Shown: positions 1 through 12,655 of the stretch, piece by piece | Layout: every line of letters starts with the position of its first letter | Position numbering within the stretch: the first letter of the stretch is position 1 | Origin: Cruorifilaria tuberocauda | Lineage: Eukaryota; Nematoda; Chromadorea; Rhabditida; Onchocercidae | Reading direction: 5' to 3' | Length of the DNA stretch: 49,427 nucleotides | NCBI GenBank assembly: GCA_013365365.1 | Contig: JABVXU010000399.1 | Span: forward strand, 1 to 49,427 | The notes under the pieces: model-generated | What the model saw: only the letters and a program-made list of their open reading frames with translations | Database searches by the model: none | Told to the model about the DNA's origin: nothing | Position numbers and translations under genes: made by a program

Positions 1-1
1 T

Positions 2-250
2 TTTACGTATTTTCCACGTTTACGTATTCATTTAGCATCATAAGAAGAAACGTATTCAGGAAGACTTCAATGGTTTCCGATTTTTTGTCTTCAACTTCTT
101 TTTCTCACGTATTTTCCACGTTTACGTATTCATTTAGCATTGTAAGAAGAAATGTATTCAGGAAGACTTCAACTGTTTCCGATTTTTTCTCTTCAGTCTT
201 CTTTTTTTTTACGTATTTTTCACGTTTACGTATTCATTAAGCATAATGAG
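2..250. repeat. Tandem repeat, about 103-base unit, 2.3 copies
   Basis: The string ACGTATTTTCCACGTTTACG recurs at about 5, 107 and (as ACGTATTTTTCACG) 211, each time followed by a similar block ending in a TTTCCGATTTTTT tract in the first two copies. The period is 102 to 104 bases. The window begins inside the array, so more copies may lie upstream. Confidence 0.85.
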
Positions 251-730
251 AGGAAAAGGAATTCAAAAAGAAAATTATCTTAATATTATTCACACAAGAA
301 AAAAAAAGAAAATTACGGATTTTTAAATTTGAAAAAAATTTTTGAAATTTTAATTAATTGTAATTAATTCGGTAATTAACAGGTATGACTATTATCATCA
401 TCTTATCATCTTTTATATCAAATTAATACAATGATAAGTGAGTAAATGAGAGATTGTCTGTTACAGTAGCATCACATTCTTTGACCTTCATAAGCAACCT
501 TTGTCTGACCTTCATTATAATTCATTTTCATGCGTTTGATTTTGAAAATATTTTAGCAATTAAAAAAAAAAATAAAATAAATGAAGAGAAGAATGTCAAA
601 TGATTGATAAGGTTATCATTAGTTCACCTTTAATTAATCATTTAATTAATTAAAATTAACCTTTAAGCTTTTATTGTTCTCTTTTTTAATAGATGATGAA
701 TAGCTATCAAGGTCATCATTATCATCATGT

Positions 731-754
731 TCTTACTCTCTCTCTCTCTCTCTC
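731..754. repeat. CT microsatellite
   Basis: A run of TC dinucleotides is followed, near 923-965, by a run of ATTC then GTCC-type tetranucleotides. Both are simple repeats in intergenic DNA. Confidence 0.8.
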
Positions 755-989
755 TACTTCTTCATTCCTTTGACCACTGGCTCTCTTTTGTCCAATCTCT
801 TTATAACAATGATCCCACCTTTTTCACCTATCCTTTAGCAAAACCGTTTCTCAAACCCTTTGAAAATCATCTGTATGAGGTAGCTAGAGAATGCTAAATG
901 AGCTTTTTACGATTCCAATCACTTCATTCATTCATTCATCCGTCCGTCCGTCTGTCCGGTCGGTCAGTGGTCATTTAGTCCAAGTTAGT

Positions 990-1460
990 CTAACTAAAAA
1001 CTTTCCTTTTTTATTTTGAAATTTGAAATTTGAAGAATTTGAAGTAACAAAATTACAAAAATTTACAGTAATTACTTCTTGAGTTTATTGAGTTTACAAT
1101 AGTTACCTTCAGTGATAATACTTTAATTTTCGTTCTCTGACTAAAAACTTTCCTTTTTTCTTTTGAAATTTGAAATTTGAAGAATTTAAAGTAACAAAAT
1201 TACAAAAATTTACAATAATTACTTTTTAAGTTTGCAACAATTACTTTTTTCAGTTTACAGTAATGACTTTTTGAGCTTACAATAATTAGCTGTCAGTGAT
1301 AATACTTTAATTTCTGCTCTTTAAAAACTTTTTTGAGATTTGAAATTTGAAGAATTTACAACAAAATTACAGAAATTACAATAATTACTTTTTGGGTTTT
1401 CAACAATTACTTTTTTCAGCTTACAGTAATTTCTTTTCAGTGATAATACTTTAAAAGTTT
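990..1460. repeat. Degenerate tandem repeat, about 145-180 base unit, 3 copies
   Basis: The block CTAAAAACTTTCCTTTTTT followed by GAAATTTGAAATTTGAAGAA, a TTACAGTAATTAC-like tract and AGTGATAATACTTTAA appears at about 992, 1139 and (shorter) 1320. The copies have diverged by substitutions and by length changes. Confidence 0.75.
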
Positions 1461-1478
1461 ATATGATATAATTGATAG

Positions 1479-1545
1479 TTTTAATTTCTTATCAGTGACG
1501 ACACTTTAATTTGATTAAAGTGCTATCACTGATAAGAAATTAAAA
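1479..1545. repeat. Near-perfect 32-base inverted repeat (hairpin)
   Basis: The left arm at 1479-1510 and right arm at 1514-1545 are reverse complements at 29 of 32 positions, separated by TTG. The core is TTTTAATTTCTTATCAGTGA on the left arm. There are no flanking genes, and no terminal duplications were recognised. It could be a small fold-back element or a cruciform-forming palindrome. Confidence 0.85.
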
Positions 1546-2432
1546 TTTTTAATCAATTAAATTTTTGAATTTTGATAAGTTAACTAAAAATAAGTTAACT
1601 TTTAAATCTAAAAATAAGATTTTAATATAAATTAGCTAAGATTATAATAATTCAAAGGAAAATTGACACGCATACTTACACGTATCACCGTTGCACCAAA
1701 TAGTTTTTATTTTAATTCCGAGAAATTACTATTAAAATGACCTGAAAATGACCTCTGTGGGAGGAGATTGTGAACTTTGTTTAGGTCCAATACAAGCACA
1801 TAAGGACATGCTCGAAACTTAAACTTTTTAAGTTCCATGATTTTTAGATTAATTAATATTTCCTGAATATAAGAAAATGAAATATTTTCAATTATCAAAC
1901 TAATCAGCAAATTAGCAAATTTTTTAATAAATTATCTTTCATCAAATAATTATAAAATTTTTTAATTAATTACCAATACTGAGATTATTGAGGACGTAAA
2001 TTAACCATTTAAATTTATCGAATTACACATACATATGTTTTTAAAATGTTTAAATTTATATATTCAAATTTAAGTTCTATTTCAAATTAAAAAAAAAAAA
2101 CTTAGCTTTAAATTTAGCTAATTGCAATCATCCCAAAAAAAGAAAAATACTTATAAAGAAGATATATAAAATACTTATAGATTTCATAAAAATTATATTA
2201 AACTTTTAACTTTTAAGAATAAAAATTTCTAACTTTTAACTCCAACTCGAAATTTAACTTTAACTTTAGCTTTAATATAAAAATGTGTGAAAATTTTTTG
2301 AAAATTTACTAAATGTTTAAAATATATTCATTAATTCTTCATTCTTCAACTTTAATTTAAATTCTAACTTTAACTCTAACTTTAACTTTAACCCTATCTT
2401 TAACTTTAATTCTAACTGAAATTCTAACTCTA

Positions 2433-2789
2433 GCTTTAACTATAACTCTTTAGCTTTAACCTTCACATTAACTTTAACTTAACTTCAGCTGAAACTCTAA
2501 CTTTAACATAAAAATGTATGAAATTTTGTCAAAATTTTACGAAATCTTCAAAATCTATTCATTAATTTCTTTTTCTTGATAATTTTTCATTCTTTTGCTT
2601 CAAAAAAAAAGCTTTAACTATAACTCTTTAACTTTAACCTTCACATTAACTTTAACTTAACTTCAGCTGAAACTCTAACTTTAACATAAAAATGTATGAA
2701 ATTCTGTCAAAATTTTACGAAATCTTCAAAATCTATTCATTAATTTCTTTTTCTTGATAATTTTTCATTCTTTTGCTTCAAAAAAAAAG
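2433..2789. repeat. 178-base tandem duplication
   Basis: The block beginning GCTTTAACTATAACTCTTTA occurs at 2433 and again at 2611, nearly identical over the full unit and including a shared A-tract at the end. It sits in a longer tract of CTTTAA/CTCTAA-like hexamer repeats (about 2230-2480). High identity suggests a recent duplication. Confidence 0.85.
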
Positions 2790-2992
2790 AATGTCAAAAT
2801 TTAAATTACTAATGAAGCATAATATTAACATAAAATTGTGAGAATGATCCGAGAGATTTGACGAATTCGAATCAGATCATTTTTGGATCGATGGATCTAT
2901 GGATTTTGCAGCTGTTTAGTTTCTGTTTCAAATATTCATAGCTTTCATTTGTGGAAATTGAAATTTGATCGGTTTAAGTGATATAAGTGAGA

Positions 2993-3039
2993 ATGAGAGA
3001 GAGGGAGAGAGGGAGAGAGAGAGAGAGAGAGAGAGAAAG
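2993..3039. repeat. GA microsatellite
   Basis: A GAGA-rich run interrupted by GGGAGAG steps. Another GA run lies near 3877-3898. Confidence 0.85.
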
Positions 3040-3399
3040 ATGTGAAGAAGCATAAATTGATATTAGATTTAGCCGTCTTTCCTTTTTCTTTCTTTTTTCT
3101 TATTCCTGCTTTCTTATATTCTTCTAAGCAAATAGCTAACTAAATATTATTCAGTCATTCAAAAATCAAATTTAAAACCTGAATTAATCAGTCGTAAAAT
3201 TGTCATCTAAGATCGAATAAAGCATTTCATGCTTGATCTACCATAATTCATTTAGCTTATTTCTCCCACAACTAGATGGACTCACGATAAAATTTTTTCT
3301 AAAATTTAAATTTTCAAAAATTTTTCTTCCAAAAAAAAAAATTTTCAATTTACCTGTTGAGATATTAGTTCATCCTTTTCAGATACTAGCTCATCTTAC

Positions 3400-3723
3400 T
3401 TGAATACCAACTCTTTCCATTTAGATATCAGCTCTTCCTGTTTAGTTTTGTCCTATTTAGACATTAACTCGTCTGATTTAGATATTAGCTCATCCTGTTT
3501 AGATATTGGCCCATCCTGTTTAGATATTAGCTCTTCCTGTTTAGTCTTGTCCTATTTAGATATTAGTTCTTCCTGTTTAGATATTGGCTCATCCTGTTTA
3601 GATACTAGCTCTTTCTTTTTAGTCTTATCCTATTTAGATATTAGTTCTTCCTGTTTAGATATTGGCTCGTTCGATTTAGATATTGGCTCTTCCTGCTTAG
3701 CTCTTGTCCTATTTAGACATTAG
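3400..3723. repeat. 21-base minisatellite with an open reading frame
   Basis: Variants of TTTAGATATTAGCTCTTCCTG repeat about a dozen times, interrupted by TTTAGTCTTGTCCTA spacer variants. Because the unit is 21 bases, one plus-strand frame stays open for about 107 codons and reads as heptads of the form LDISSSC/LDIGSSC. There is no convincing start context, splice structure or known domain, so a satellite is the better reading than a gene. Confidence 0.75.
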
Positions 3724-4263
3724 CTCTTGAATATTAATTCTTAATCCTGAATTAGCTCTTGAAAATGATATTAGCTAAATCTAAAAATGCATTCGTATAT
3801 TATTTCGTAAGATAGTTATGCTATATTTGATTGATAAAAAAAAAAACTATTGAAATTTCAGAGGAAGGTGATAAAGACGAGAGGGAGAGAGAGAGAGATT
3901 GGTGGAAAGGATCCAGAAGAGTTTTGCGGCGTTAAATGAAAATTCACCGCAACTCTTCAAATGTATCCTATCAACAATAACTATCAAATAGTATTATCCT
4001 TAAAGTGATAATTTCGGTGATCTTATCACTAAGACTACAGCAAAAGAAAAAAACGAAACGCTAACTGATATTGCATACAACAGGAAAAATCATCAAGAAT
4101 TTATTATCATTGATAAATTAACTTGATAAATTCATAAATAATTTTTTTCTTTTTTTTTTTTGCATTCGTTGATAATATCAACGATTGAAAAAAAGAAAAA
4201 AAAAAGCGATCTCATCAATTCAACAGGTAATTTACTGTATTTTCTTCAATTAATTGACTACAA

Positions 4264-4383
4264 AATGACCGAAATACTCATTCACATATGGTTTCAATCA
4301 GTGGCGCAATCGTCGCGGATACCATCTGGTGAACAAATTCACCAATTGAATATGTTAAATGGGGAAATGAGTGTAAATATTCA
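4264..4383 (+). CDS. Possible alternative first exon of the CDC25 gene
   Basis: An ATG at 4264 in good context (ACAAAATGA) opens 40 codons, reading MTEILIHIWF to MSVNIQ, that end at a strong donor CAG|GTAAGA. The exon ends in phase 0. It cannot join the exon at 6645-6719 in frame. It can join the phase-0 exon at 7534, which would give a 492-residue isoform with a different N terminus. The stretch is less AT-rich than its surroundings. No domain is recognised. It could also belong to an unrelated transcript; only codon composition and splice signals support it. Confidence 0.4.
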
Positions 4384-6239
4384 GGTAAGATCGGGAAAAA
4401 AAAAAAGAAAGCAAGATTAGGACAAAGTTTTTTCTTTTCCGCCTTTCTTAATTGCTATTAATCAATATATTAAATAATTAACGCTTAAATATAGTTACTT
4501 GAATATAGAAGTAAGTAAATGATAAGTAAATAGATAATTAATTAAATAAAATGATAAAATAACAATCAATAATTTGAGTAATTACATTTTCAGTAAAATA
4601 ATTTTTCGCTGAAAATATATACCTGAAGTGAAGCTTTTGATCAAAATCTTATATTCATTGATAATGTTTTCAACAATTTTCTCATCAGTTCAAAGGTTAG
4701 AATTTATTATTGTTTTCTTTTTTTTTGAAAAGAGAATTTAAAAAAATTCTTTCATTTAAAAATTTGTCTTTACAGCATTTTTTACGTGATTAAATAAGTT
4801 TTTACGTGATTAAATACGTGATTTATGTGATTAAATAGGTGTTACTTTTTTTTACGGAGTAAAGTTAATTAAGTTTTACTATTTTCATAGGATACTATTA
4901 ACTATTAAGTTTAAGTTTCACCTTTACTCCATACTGATAGGTAATTAGATAATTTATTTTCTCCAGAATTCACTTCAGGTTATCCTTCAGTTTTTAGCCA
5001 TTAGCTTTTCTTTTAATTTTATAATTCGAGTAATTTGATATTCATTTAAGATTCTATTCGAAAATTACTTCAAAAACTCAATTTCTTACTAATTTTCAGC
5101 TCGAAATTAATTAGCCTCAAATATAAAAATACTTCTAGACTAATGTTCTAGGCTAATTAAGACTAAATTGAAATTTTCTAAAGTAATTATTCTCTTGTGT
5201 TGTAATTTGTAATTTAGCTAAATTTTAAGTATAACTGAATTTATCATGAAAAAATTTTTGAGTTTTTTGTTGTAGCATAAAGTGATTAAAACGATGGGAC
5301 ATGTTGCCGAGTAAATACTTAGTTGACCTTTCAACTCGAAAAAAACATGTGATATCTTCTTGTTCTTTCGTTGTTATGCTATTGATTTTTGCGAATTGAT
5401 TTACCTCAAATCATCATCCACGATTTGTTTGTAGAGGGAAATATCCGCTATCGATTCTTCTTCATTAAACTAAATGTTATTTCGAAATTCCTCATATTTT
5501 TTAAGTCTAATCTGAAATAATACACTTTAATGTCGTATATAATTAAAATCATTAATAAGATTATTGATTATTGATTATTGATTATTGATTGATTAATTAT
5601 TATTAATAATTATTAACAAATGAAATGATTAAAAATGAAATATTATTTATACTTTGATAGTTTAATACTTATTGCTTATTACTTGTTACTCATTACTTAT
5701 ATTCTTTTTCCGCTCTTTGGAATTAGATTTTTTATCAAAGAAAAAAAAAACAAAAATGAAAATTAGAGAATGTCTTATCAGTGGTTGTTCTAAATTATTT
5801 TATCAACTCTTGAATAATCAAAAAGATAAAATGTGCAATAGTTATCAGTGATTACCGCTTATTGATTGATTAGCGATTAGTGACTAGTAATCGATTACTG
5901 ATTAGTGCTTGTATTTCATTTAGATTTTTCTTACTTTAACTTTAAAATTCAGTAATCTAAACTTTCGCTATTAGAATGCAATATTTAAACTAAAAAGTTA
6001 ATTCTTTAAATTAGCAGCTTATTGAAATTTTTTTCTTGGCTAATATCCTGAAATGCATATATTTCAGATCAGCTAGTAATAGTGAAAATAATGATAATAA
6101 TCTAACTGGTTAGTTTTACTTTACTTTTTTTTCTTCTCTTCTCTTATATGTAATTAGACTGTTATTTAGAATTTAAAATGTAATTAGCAATTTGATGATT
6201 ATTATTTAAGAATTTCTAAAATTGTTAATAATTGTACCG

Positions 6240-6430
6240 ATATTTATGATAAGTAAGTTTGGTATAATGGTCTAAGAATTTCGAAAATTCTTAGTTCTAC
6301 CCATATTTATTATGATAAGTAATGATAAGTAAGTTTGGTATAATGATCTAGGAATTTCTAAAATTCTTAGTTCTACCTATATTTATTATGATAAGTAATG
6401 ATAAGTAAGTTTGGTATAATGATCTAAGAG
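6240..6430. repeat. 76-base tandem repeat, 3 copies
   Basis: GATAAGTAAGTTTGGTATAA recurs at about 6248, 6324 and 6400, followed in each copy by an AATTTCTAAAATTCTTAG-like block. It lies just upstream of the start of the plus-strand CDC25 gene. Confidence 0.85.
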
Positions 6431-6653
6431 TTTCTAAAATAAAATAATTCTTATCTAATTCAATTACTTAATGATCTTTATTACGAGAAGTGAGTATCAT
6501 GCAACGATAAGTATTAAAATTTTTCTATTTAAATTATAAATTTTTATTTGAATATTAAAATTTTTTTATTTGAAATGTAAATTTTATTTTAAATATGCTG
6601 GAATATATATATACAAATTGGAATTTGCAAAAATTAATTTTTTAGGATCAGAA

Positions 6654-9600
6654 ATGGATAATACTCGAAGTGAAAATTCACAAATAGGAGAAAATTCGAA
6701 TAAAATGCAAATGGAAGGGGTGAGAATTATTTATTTATTCATTACAAATATAATTATTATTTTTGTTTTTTTTTCGAGATTCTTAAATTTCACTGCAAAT
6801 TTAATTATTTGTTTATATATTTAACATTTATTTCATATATTAATTAATTATGTACTAAAAATTATGTATTTATATATTAATTAATTATATATTAAAAGTT
6901 ATGTGTTTATGTATTAATATTTGTTTCATATATTAATTAATTATACATTAAAAATTATATATTTATATATTATTTGATTATGTATTAAGAATTATTTACT
7001 CATATATTTAGTATTTATGTATTATTTAATTATATATTGCGAATTATTTATTAATATATTTAATATTCATTTATATATTATTTAATTATCATGTTAAAAA
7101 TTATGTATTTATATAATCGTTAATTATACATTAAAATTTATTATTTATGTATTTAATATGTATTTTTATATTATTTAATTACGTATTAAAAATGATATAT
7201 TCATATATTTAATATATATATATATATATTATTTAATTATACATTAAGAATTATTTCTTCATATATTTAATATGTATTTATATACTTAATTAAATATTAA
7301 AAGTTATTTATTTGTATATTTGATATTCATTTATATATTATTTAATTACATATTAAATTTACATATTAAAAATTATGTATTTATGTATTTAATACTTATT
7401 TATTATTTGATTACATATTAAAAATTATGTATTTATATGTTTAATATTTATTTATGTATTATTTAATTATAAATTATTAATTATTTTTTCTCAAAAATAT
7501 ATTTTGTATTTCATTAAATTGCCAAAATTTCAGACAGCATTGGCAATTTTAATGAAAAATAATATGCGAGCATTCGAAAACGAAGAAAATAAATCGAAAA
7601 AAGGATTATTACTTGATGTTACTAATCGGTATGATATTTTTCATCCAAAATTAAGTAATTATTTAAGTATTAATTAATTTTTTAAGTATTAATTAATTTA
7701 ATTTTTTAGAAAAAAAAGAACATTTGGAAAATGATTGGAAAATATAAAATTTGAAAATTGTAGCGAAGTTTGATTGATTTATATTGTTTCACCAAATGCT
7801 AAGATAATCATCTTTAATAAATATTACATATTTTTAAGTTAAGTTATACTTATTTGATAGTGAGAGAAATAACGATTTTACAAAAGTAATAATTAAAATT
7901 AACTTTACCTGTACGATTAAAATTCATAGCAAGTTTGAAACGATTGTTCTTATCATATCAGTTAATCCTGATTTAAGCTTGGGCACTATTTGCTATAATT
8001 TTTTTTTTTTTTTTTTTGTAAGAAAAAACTACGATTATTTATTTTCAGTCAAAATAGCCGTTATCAGAAACGGAATGTTCCGAAGCATGATCCGTTACAA
8101 ACGTCTATTACGGATTATGCTGTTATCACACGTCGATTATCAACCTTTGATCATCAACGTAAAACGACGATAAATGATGAAACTGTGGAAAGTTTCACAA
8201 AACAAACCGAATTAATTGCTGAATTAACATCACATTCCTCTCCACGTTCATCATCCGAAACGGATATGGATGATGAAATGATTCCGGATACTTCGTCATG
8301 TTCCGCTCAAAATGATAGCGATAGTGAAATGCGTGAATTACGTACACGCTTCAGTCAAACATTCGGAAAACGTTTCAGTGCTGCGCAACAGGAAAATGTG
8401 CAAGGACCGTTAATTAAACGACGAAAAGAAGTAATTTCAAGAATTTGTAAATATAATTTAAATCTTTTAAAAATTATCTGAAATTAAATTTCATCCAATT
8501 TCAGTACGTTACGGTATTTTTTTCTTTTTAAATTTTACCTATAATTTTCCAATTTTCGTTACTGTCAATATTGTAAGTTCTTTTCCGTTCTCCGTATCAT
8601 AGCTTATCATATCAAATAGAATAAGCCTTATCATGGATAATATATACATACTATGGCTTATCATTCTCTCTGCTACGGCTTATCATACAAGGTGGAATAA
8701 CTGATTGGCTTATCATATCAAATAGAATAAGCCTTATCATGTACAATATATACATAACTATGGCTTATCATTCTCTCTGCTACGGCTTATCATATAAAGT
8801 AGAATAACTGATTGACTTATCAAATAGAATAAGCCTTATCATGGATAATATATACATACTATGGCTTATCACTATCTCTGCTGCGGCTTGTCATACAAGG
8901 TGGAATAACTGATTGGCTTATCATATGAAATAAAATAAGTGATTGGCTTATCATATGAAATAGAATAAGTAATTGGCTGATCATGTAAAATCGAATAAGT
9001 CTTATCATACATATATACATACTATGACTTATAGAAATAGAATAAAGCTTATCATTTATATATATACATACTACGGCTTATCATTCTCTCTACTATGGCT
9101 TATCATATAGAACAGAATAAGTAAAGTGAATTTCACTTAAAAGTAATATTCCATTTGATTGATAAAAAACTTACTGAGCTTTTTCAATAATATCATTCTT
9201 ATCACTTACTTAAAGAAAAAATTGAAGGATGAAGTAAAACGATCGGAAAGAAAAGCTGAAAGTCGCAAGACTGATCAAAAGAAGGAAGGTAAAGCAGAAA
9301 AAGCAAACGAAAATAACGATTACTTTTGTAAAGTTGTAAGTTATTTTATTTCATTCAGTTAAATAAATTACATTTTTTACTTTAAAATTTATTTAAAGAA
9401 AAAATTTATTATTTTCAGGAACTTATCATAAGCTTATCATAAGAACATTTTTCATGCATTTTTTAGATTTTGAAATTACAGTTAACGTATTTGCTGATAA
9501 GAAAATGAAATAATGTTAATGACGTAAATTTGCGCATTTTTAATTTTACTTTAGAAAATTTCGAAATTATCTTTTAACAAAACTAAGTGTAAATTTTTTA

Positions 9601-12600
9601 TTGAGCAATCAATTTCTTTCTTTTTTTCGTTTAGCAAGCTTGAATTTTATGATAACTTATTTATTTCGAATCTTATCAACTTATCAGTTCTAACAGTTGC
9701 AATCTTATCATCTTATCGATTTTTAACAGTTACAAAAACTTATTAGCTTCAAAACTTGGGTTTACAATACAATTAACGGAACTTATTGATAAAAGTTTAA
9801 GTATATTTCCAATGATGAATTAAATATTTGATAAAAAAACTATTATTTTCAGAAATATTCATTAGCAACAGTAAAGAAGCCGACAATTCTTACGGCAGGT
9901 TTTGCATGCATTGAAAAAGTTGTCCTAAAAAAGTTATTTGAATCTATGAAACCTCAGGAATTCATCGAGAAATATACCCTTATCGATTGCCGATATCCAT
10001 ATGAGTATAAAGGTGGACATATTAAGGTAAGCAAATTTCAAAATTATCCATTTCTCAAGAATTTCTATAAAAAATTAACAAGTATCGAAAAAAAGTATGA
10101 AATATTTCAAAGTATATAGTATTGTACGATTGAATTTAAAATTAAGTTTTATGTTTTTGAAATTTGAATTATTGATCGTATTGTTAACGGTAATTCGATG
10201 ATTTACGATCATGCTTTAAAAGATTTACGATCAGCTTTGAAATACTACCTCAAATTTAAAATTGTAAATCAATCTTCCTTTTTGAAAAACTTTTTTCCGC
10301 TTTTTTGCTCCTCAAAGTTATAATTGGATTATGATATTATGATTGAAATTATGATAGACGAGAAAGTCATACTGAAAATAGCATTTCAAGTTTCATATTT
10401 TTTAACTCTGTTTCAGAAATTTCAGTAGTAATTGCTATTTTGAAGTGTTCCGGAAATATTAAAGCTAATATTAATTAATATTAAATACTTAATTTTAAAC
10501 TTTGTTTCAGAAGTTTCAAAAGTTATTGCTATCTCTGGAAATATTAAAATTATATTTGAAATATTAAAATTACATTGATTAAATGAGTATTCAATTTTTA
10601 ACTTTGTTTCAGCAGTTTCAAAAGTAATTTTTATTTCGAGAATATTCCGGAAATATTAAAATTAATCTTGAGTAATTAATTGTTTTTCAGGTTTTTTTTC
10701 CGGTTTCAGGTTTCGGATTTTTCATTTGATCTTTTTTAAATTATCACTTTTCAGGGAGCAATTAATATATATGATCCTGTGGTACTGGAAAAAGCATTTT
10801 TTCCTGAAAGTGAAGCAACAATAAATCATTTGGCTCGAAAAATTCCGATATTTTACTGCGAATATTCAAGTGCTCGAGGGCCATTACTGTATTCTATCGC
10901 TTTTCTTTTTTGAAATCATTTAAATTAAAGTTTCCATCCATTTCCATCTTTAGATTAAAGTTTCCATCATCAGTTTCTAAGAGACATTTTATGTAATACT
11001 AAATTTATGTGATACTACGTTAAATGATAAAAATTAACTTACTTACTTGATATTTTGAAACGATTCGCAAATTAATCCCTTAATATTACCTAATATTATT
11101 CCATTATTTCATTATCAATAGTTTCATTTTAATTATTTCAATTAACTTCAAGAAAGAATATGAAATGTGAAAGCCTGTTTGATAAACAGTTATCGATAAA
11201 TTATTAATTTAGAAATGCAAAAAAAAAGAAATGCTGTTAAAAAGTAATAGCTAAAAGATCAAATGAATAGTATGAAAAGGCGTTACTGATAATTGAAATG
11301 ATTGATAACGAAATAATAGATATTGATAATGAAATAATAGACTACTGATAATAGAATAAGAGATAGTGATAGAGAAATAGTTCAAAATGTATGATAAATA
11401 TTGATAATGAAATTACTGATAAGGAAATAATAGATATTGATAGAGAAATAGTTGAAAATGAAATAATAGATATTGATAATGGAATAATAGATATTGATAA
11501 AGAAATAACTGATAATGAAATAACTGATAATTAAATAATTGATAATGAAATAATAGATATTGATAATGAAGTAATAGATATTGATAATGAAATAATTGAT
11601 AAGAAAATAGTAGATGTTGATAATGAAATAATAGATATTGATAATGGAATAATTGATATTGATAATGGAATAATAGATATTAATAAAGAAATAAGTGATA
11701 ATGAAATAACTGATAATGAAATAACTGATAATGAAATAACTGATAATTAAATAATTGATAATGAAATAATAGATATTGATAATGAAATAATTGATAAGAA
11801 AGTAGTAGATGTTGATAATGAAATAATAGATATTGATAATGGAATAATTGATATTGATAATGGAATAATTGATATTGACAATGAAATAATAGATATTGAT
11901 AATGAAATAATTGATAGTGAAATAATAGATATTGATAAAAAAAATAATTTATTTCATTTAAAACTATCGAATAACTTTTTATGATTTTTTTTTTCGTTTT
12001 TAAATTTTCACTTCTAGAGCATCACATTTACGAAAGAGTGATCGTGTTCGAAATTATCAGAAATATCCATTTGTTTATTACAATGAAATCTATGTTCTAC
12101 AAGGAGGCTATAATTCCTTTTATAATGATGATGATCAACATTTTAAGGTAATTCTTATCATATTATTTATTATCAAGAATATTTTTAAATTATTAATTTT
12201 TGATATTTTTCTTTTTTTTTTAAACTATAAAATATTTTATATTTAATTTTTAATATTTAATTTATTGATTTATTAATAATCTTTTTAATTTATAAATTAA
12301 ATATTTTATGCTTAATCATTTTTAATATCAGGATTTATGTGAACCAATCGGTTATGTTACAATGCATGATAAGAAACATTTGGATGAGTACAAATTTTAT
12401 CATACAAATAGTATACGAAATGGAATTGGTTATGAAACCGGAATGTTTCGAACAGCATTAATCGGAAAGAGTAAGGATATGCGTCGAACACATTCAGTAC
12501 CAGAAATGCCGGAATCACCAACTGCTTCACAATTCTCTTCCATAATATCTTATCGACAATCCAATATTGATAATACTGATGATAGTACGATAATACCAAT

Positions 12601-12655
12601 GCTTACTAATCCAAGTACACCAACCGGACGTACCGGACGTAAAAGCAATCGTTGA
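6654..12655 (+). CDS. cdc-25: CDC25 dual-specificity phosphatase, paralogue A
   Basis: Removes inhibitory phosphates from CDKs to drive mitotic or meiotic entry (family knowledge). Exons: 6654-6719, 7534-7628, 8049-8430, 9216-9335, 9853-10026, 10755-10888, 12018-12147, 12332-12655; all junctions are in phase and give 474 residues. The N-terminal half is variable, Ser-rich and acidic. The rhodanese-type catalytic domain runs from about residue 222 to 400: DCRYPYEYKGGHIKGA near 266, the CX5R loop CEYSSAR at 314-320, then KYPFVYYNEIYVLQGGY and CEPIGYVTM. Cys314 and Arg320 are present, but the Glu of the usual CEFSSER loop is Ala. The Ser/Thr-Pro-rich tail ends in a basic segment. The start is chosen because an acceptor-like TTTTTTAG lies nine bases upstream, suiting trans-splicing. 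The exon-4 acceptor (TTAAAG) is the weakest call. A poly(A)-like AATAAA lies near 12922. Confidence 0.92.
6825..7495. repeat. TATTTA/ATTA-rich degenerate satellite in CDC25-A intron 1
   Basis: Almost pure A+T built from degenerate repeats of TATATATTATTTAATTATAT and ATTAAAAATTATGTATTTAT. It fills most of the first intron (6720-7533). No coding signal is seen. Confidence 0.7.
8600..9120. repeat. About 106-base tandem repeat rich in CTTATCA (GATA motif) in CDC25-A intron 3
   Basis: Copies start near 8602, 8708 and 8814, followed by degenerate partial copies to about 9120. Each carries several GCTTATCAT boxes, the reverse of the WGATAR-type TGATAAG motif, plus a TATATACATACTATGG segment and a GGAATAACTGATTGG end. 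By eye about 17 exact CTTATCA sites occur in 520 bases. It lies entirely in the intron between 8430 and 9216. Confidence 0.8.
11285..11935. repeat. TGATAATGAAATAATAGATAT minisatellite in CDC25-A intron 6
   Basis: Roughly 650 bases of short units combining TGATAATGAAATAA and TAGATATTGATAATGAAATA, with variable unit length. The array lies in the 1.1 kb intron between 10888 and 12018. No open frame or splice signal in it looks real. Confidence 0.85.

Larger units (their letters stand above)
1..4263. other. Repeat-rich intergenic region
   Basis: No convincing protein-coding exon was seen on either strand. The stretch holds several local tandem duplications, a long hairpin, GA/CT microsatellites and a 21-base minisatellite, each listed separately. 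Open frames here are short and of AT-biased composition without recognisable domains. It lies upstream of the plus-strand CDC25 gene and may contain its promoter, but no specific regulatory site can be named. Confidence 0.7.

Noticed and set aside
2240..2500. CTTTAAC/CTCTAAC runs as an internal telomere-like tract
   Set aside because: The hexamers are irregular and do not form clean TTAGGC nematode telomere repeats.
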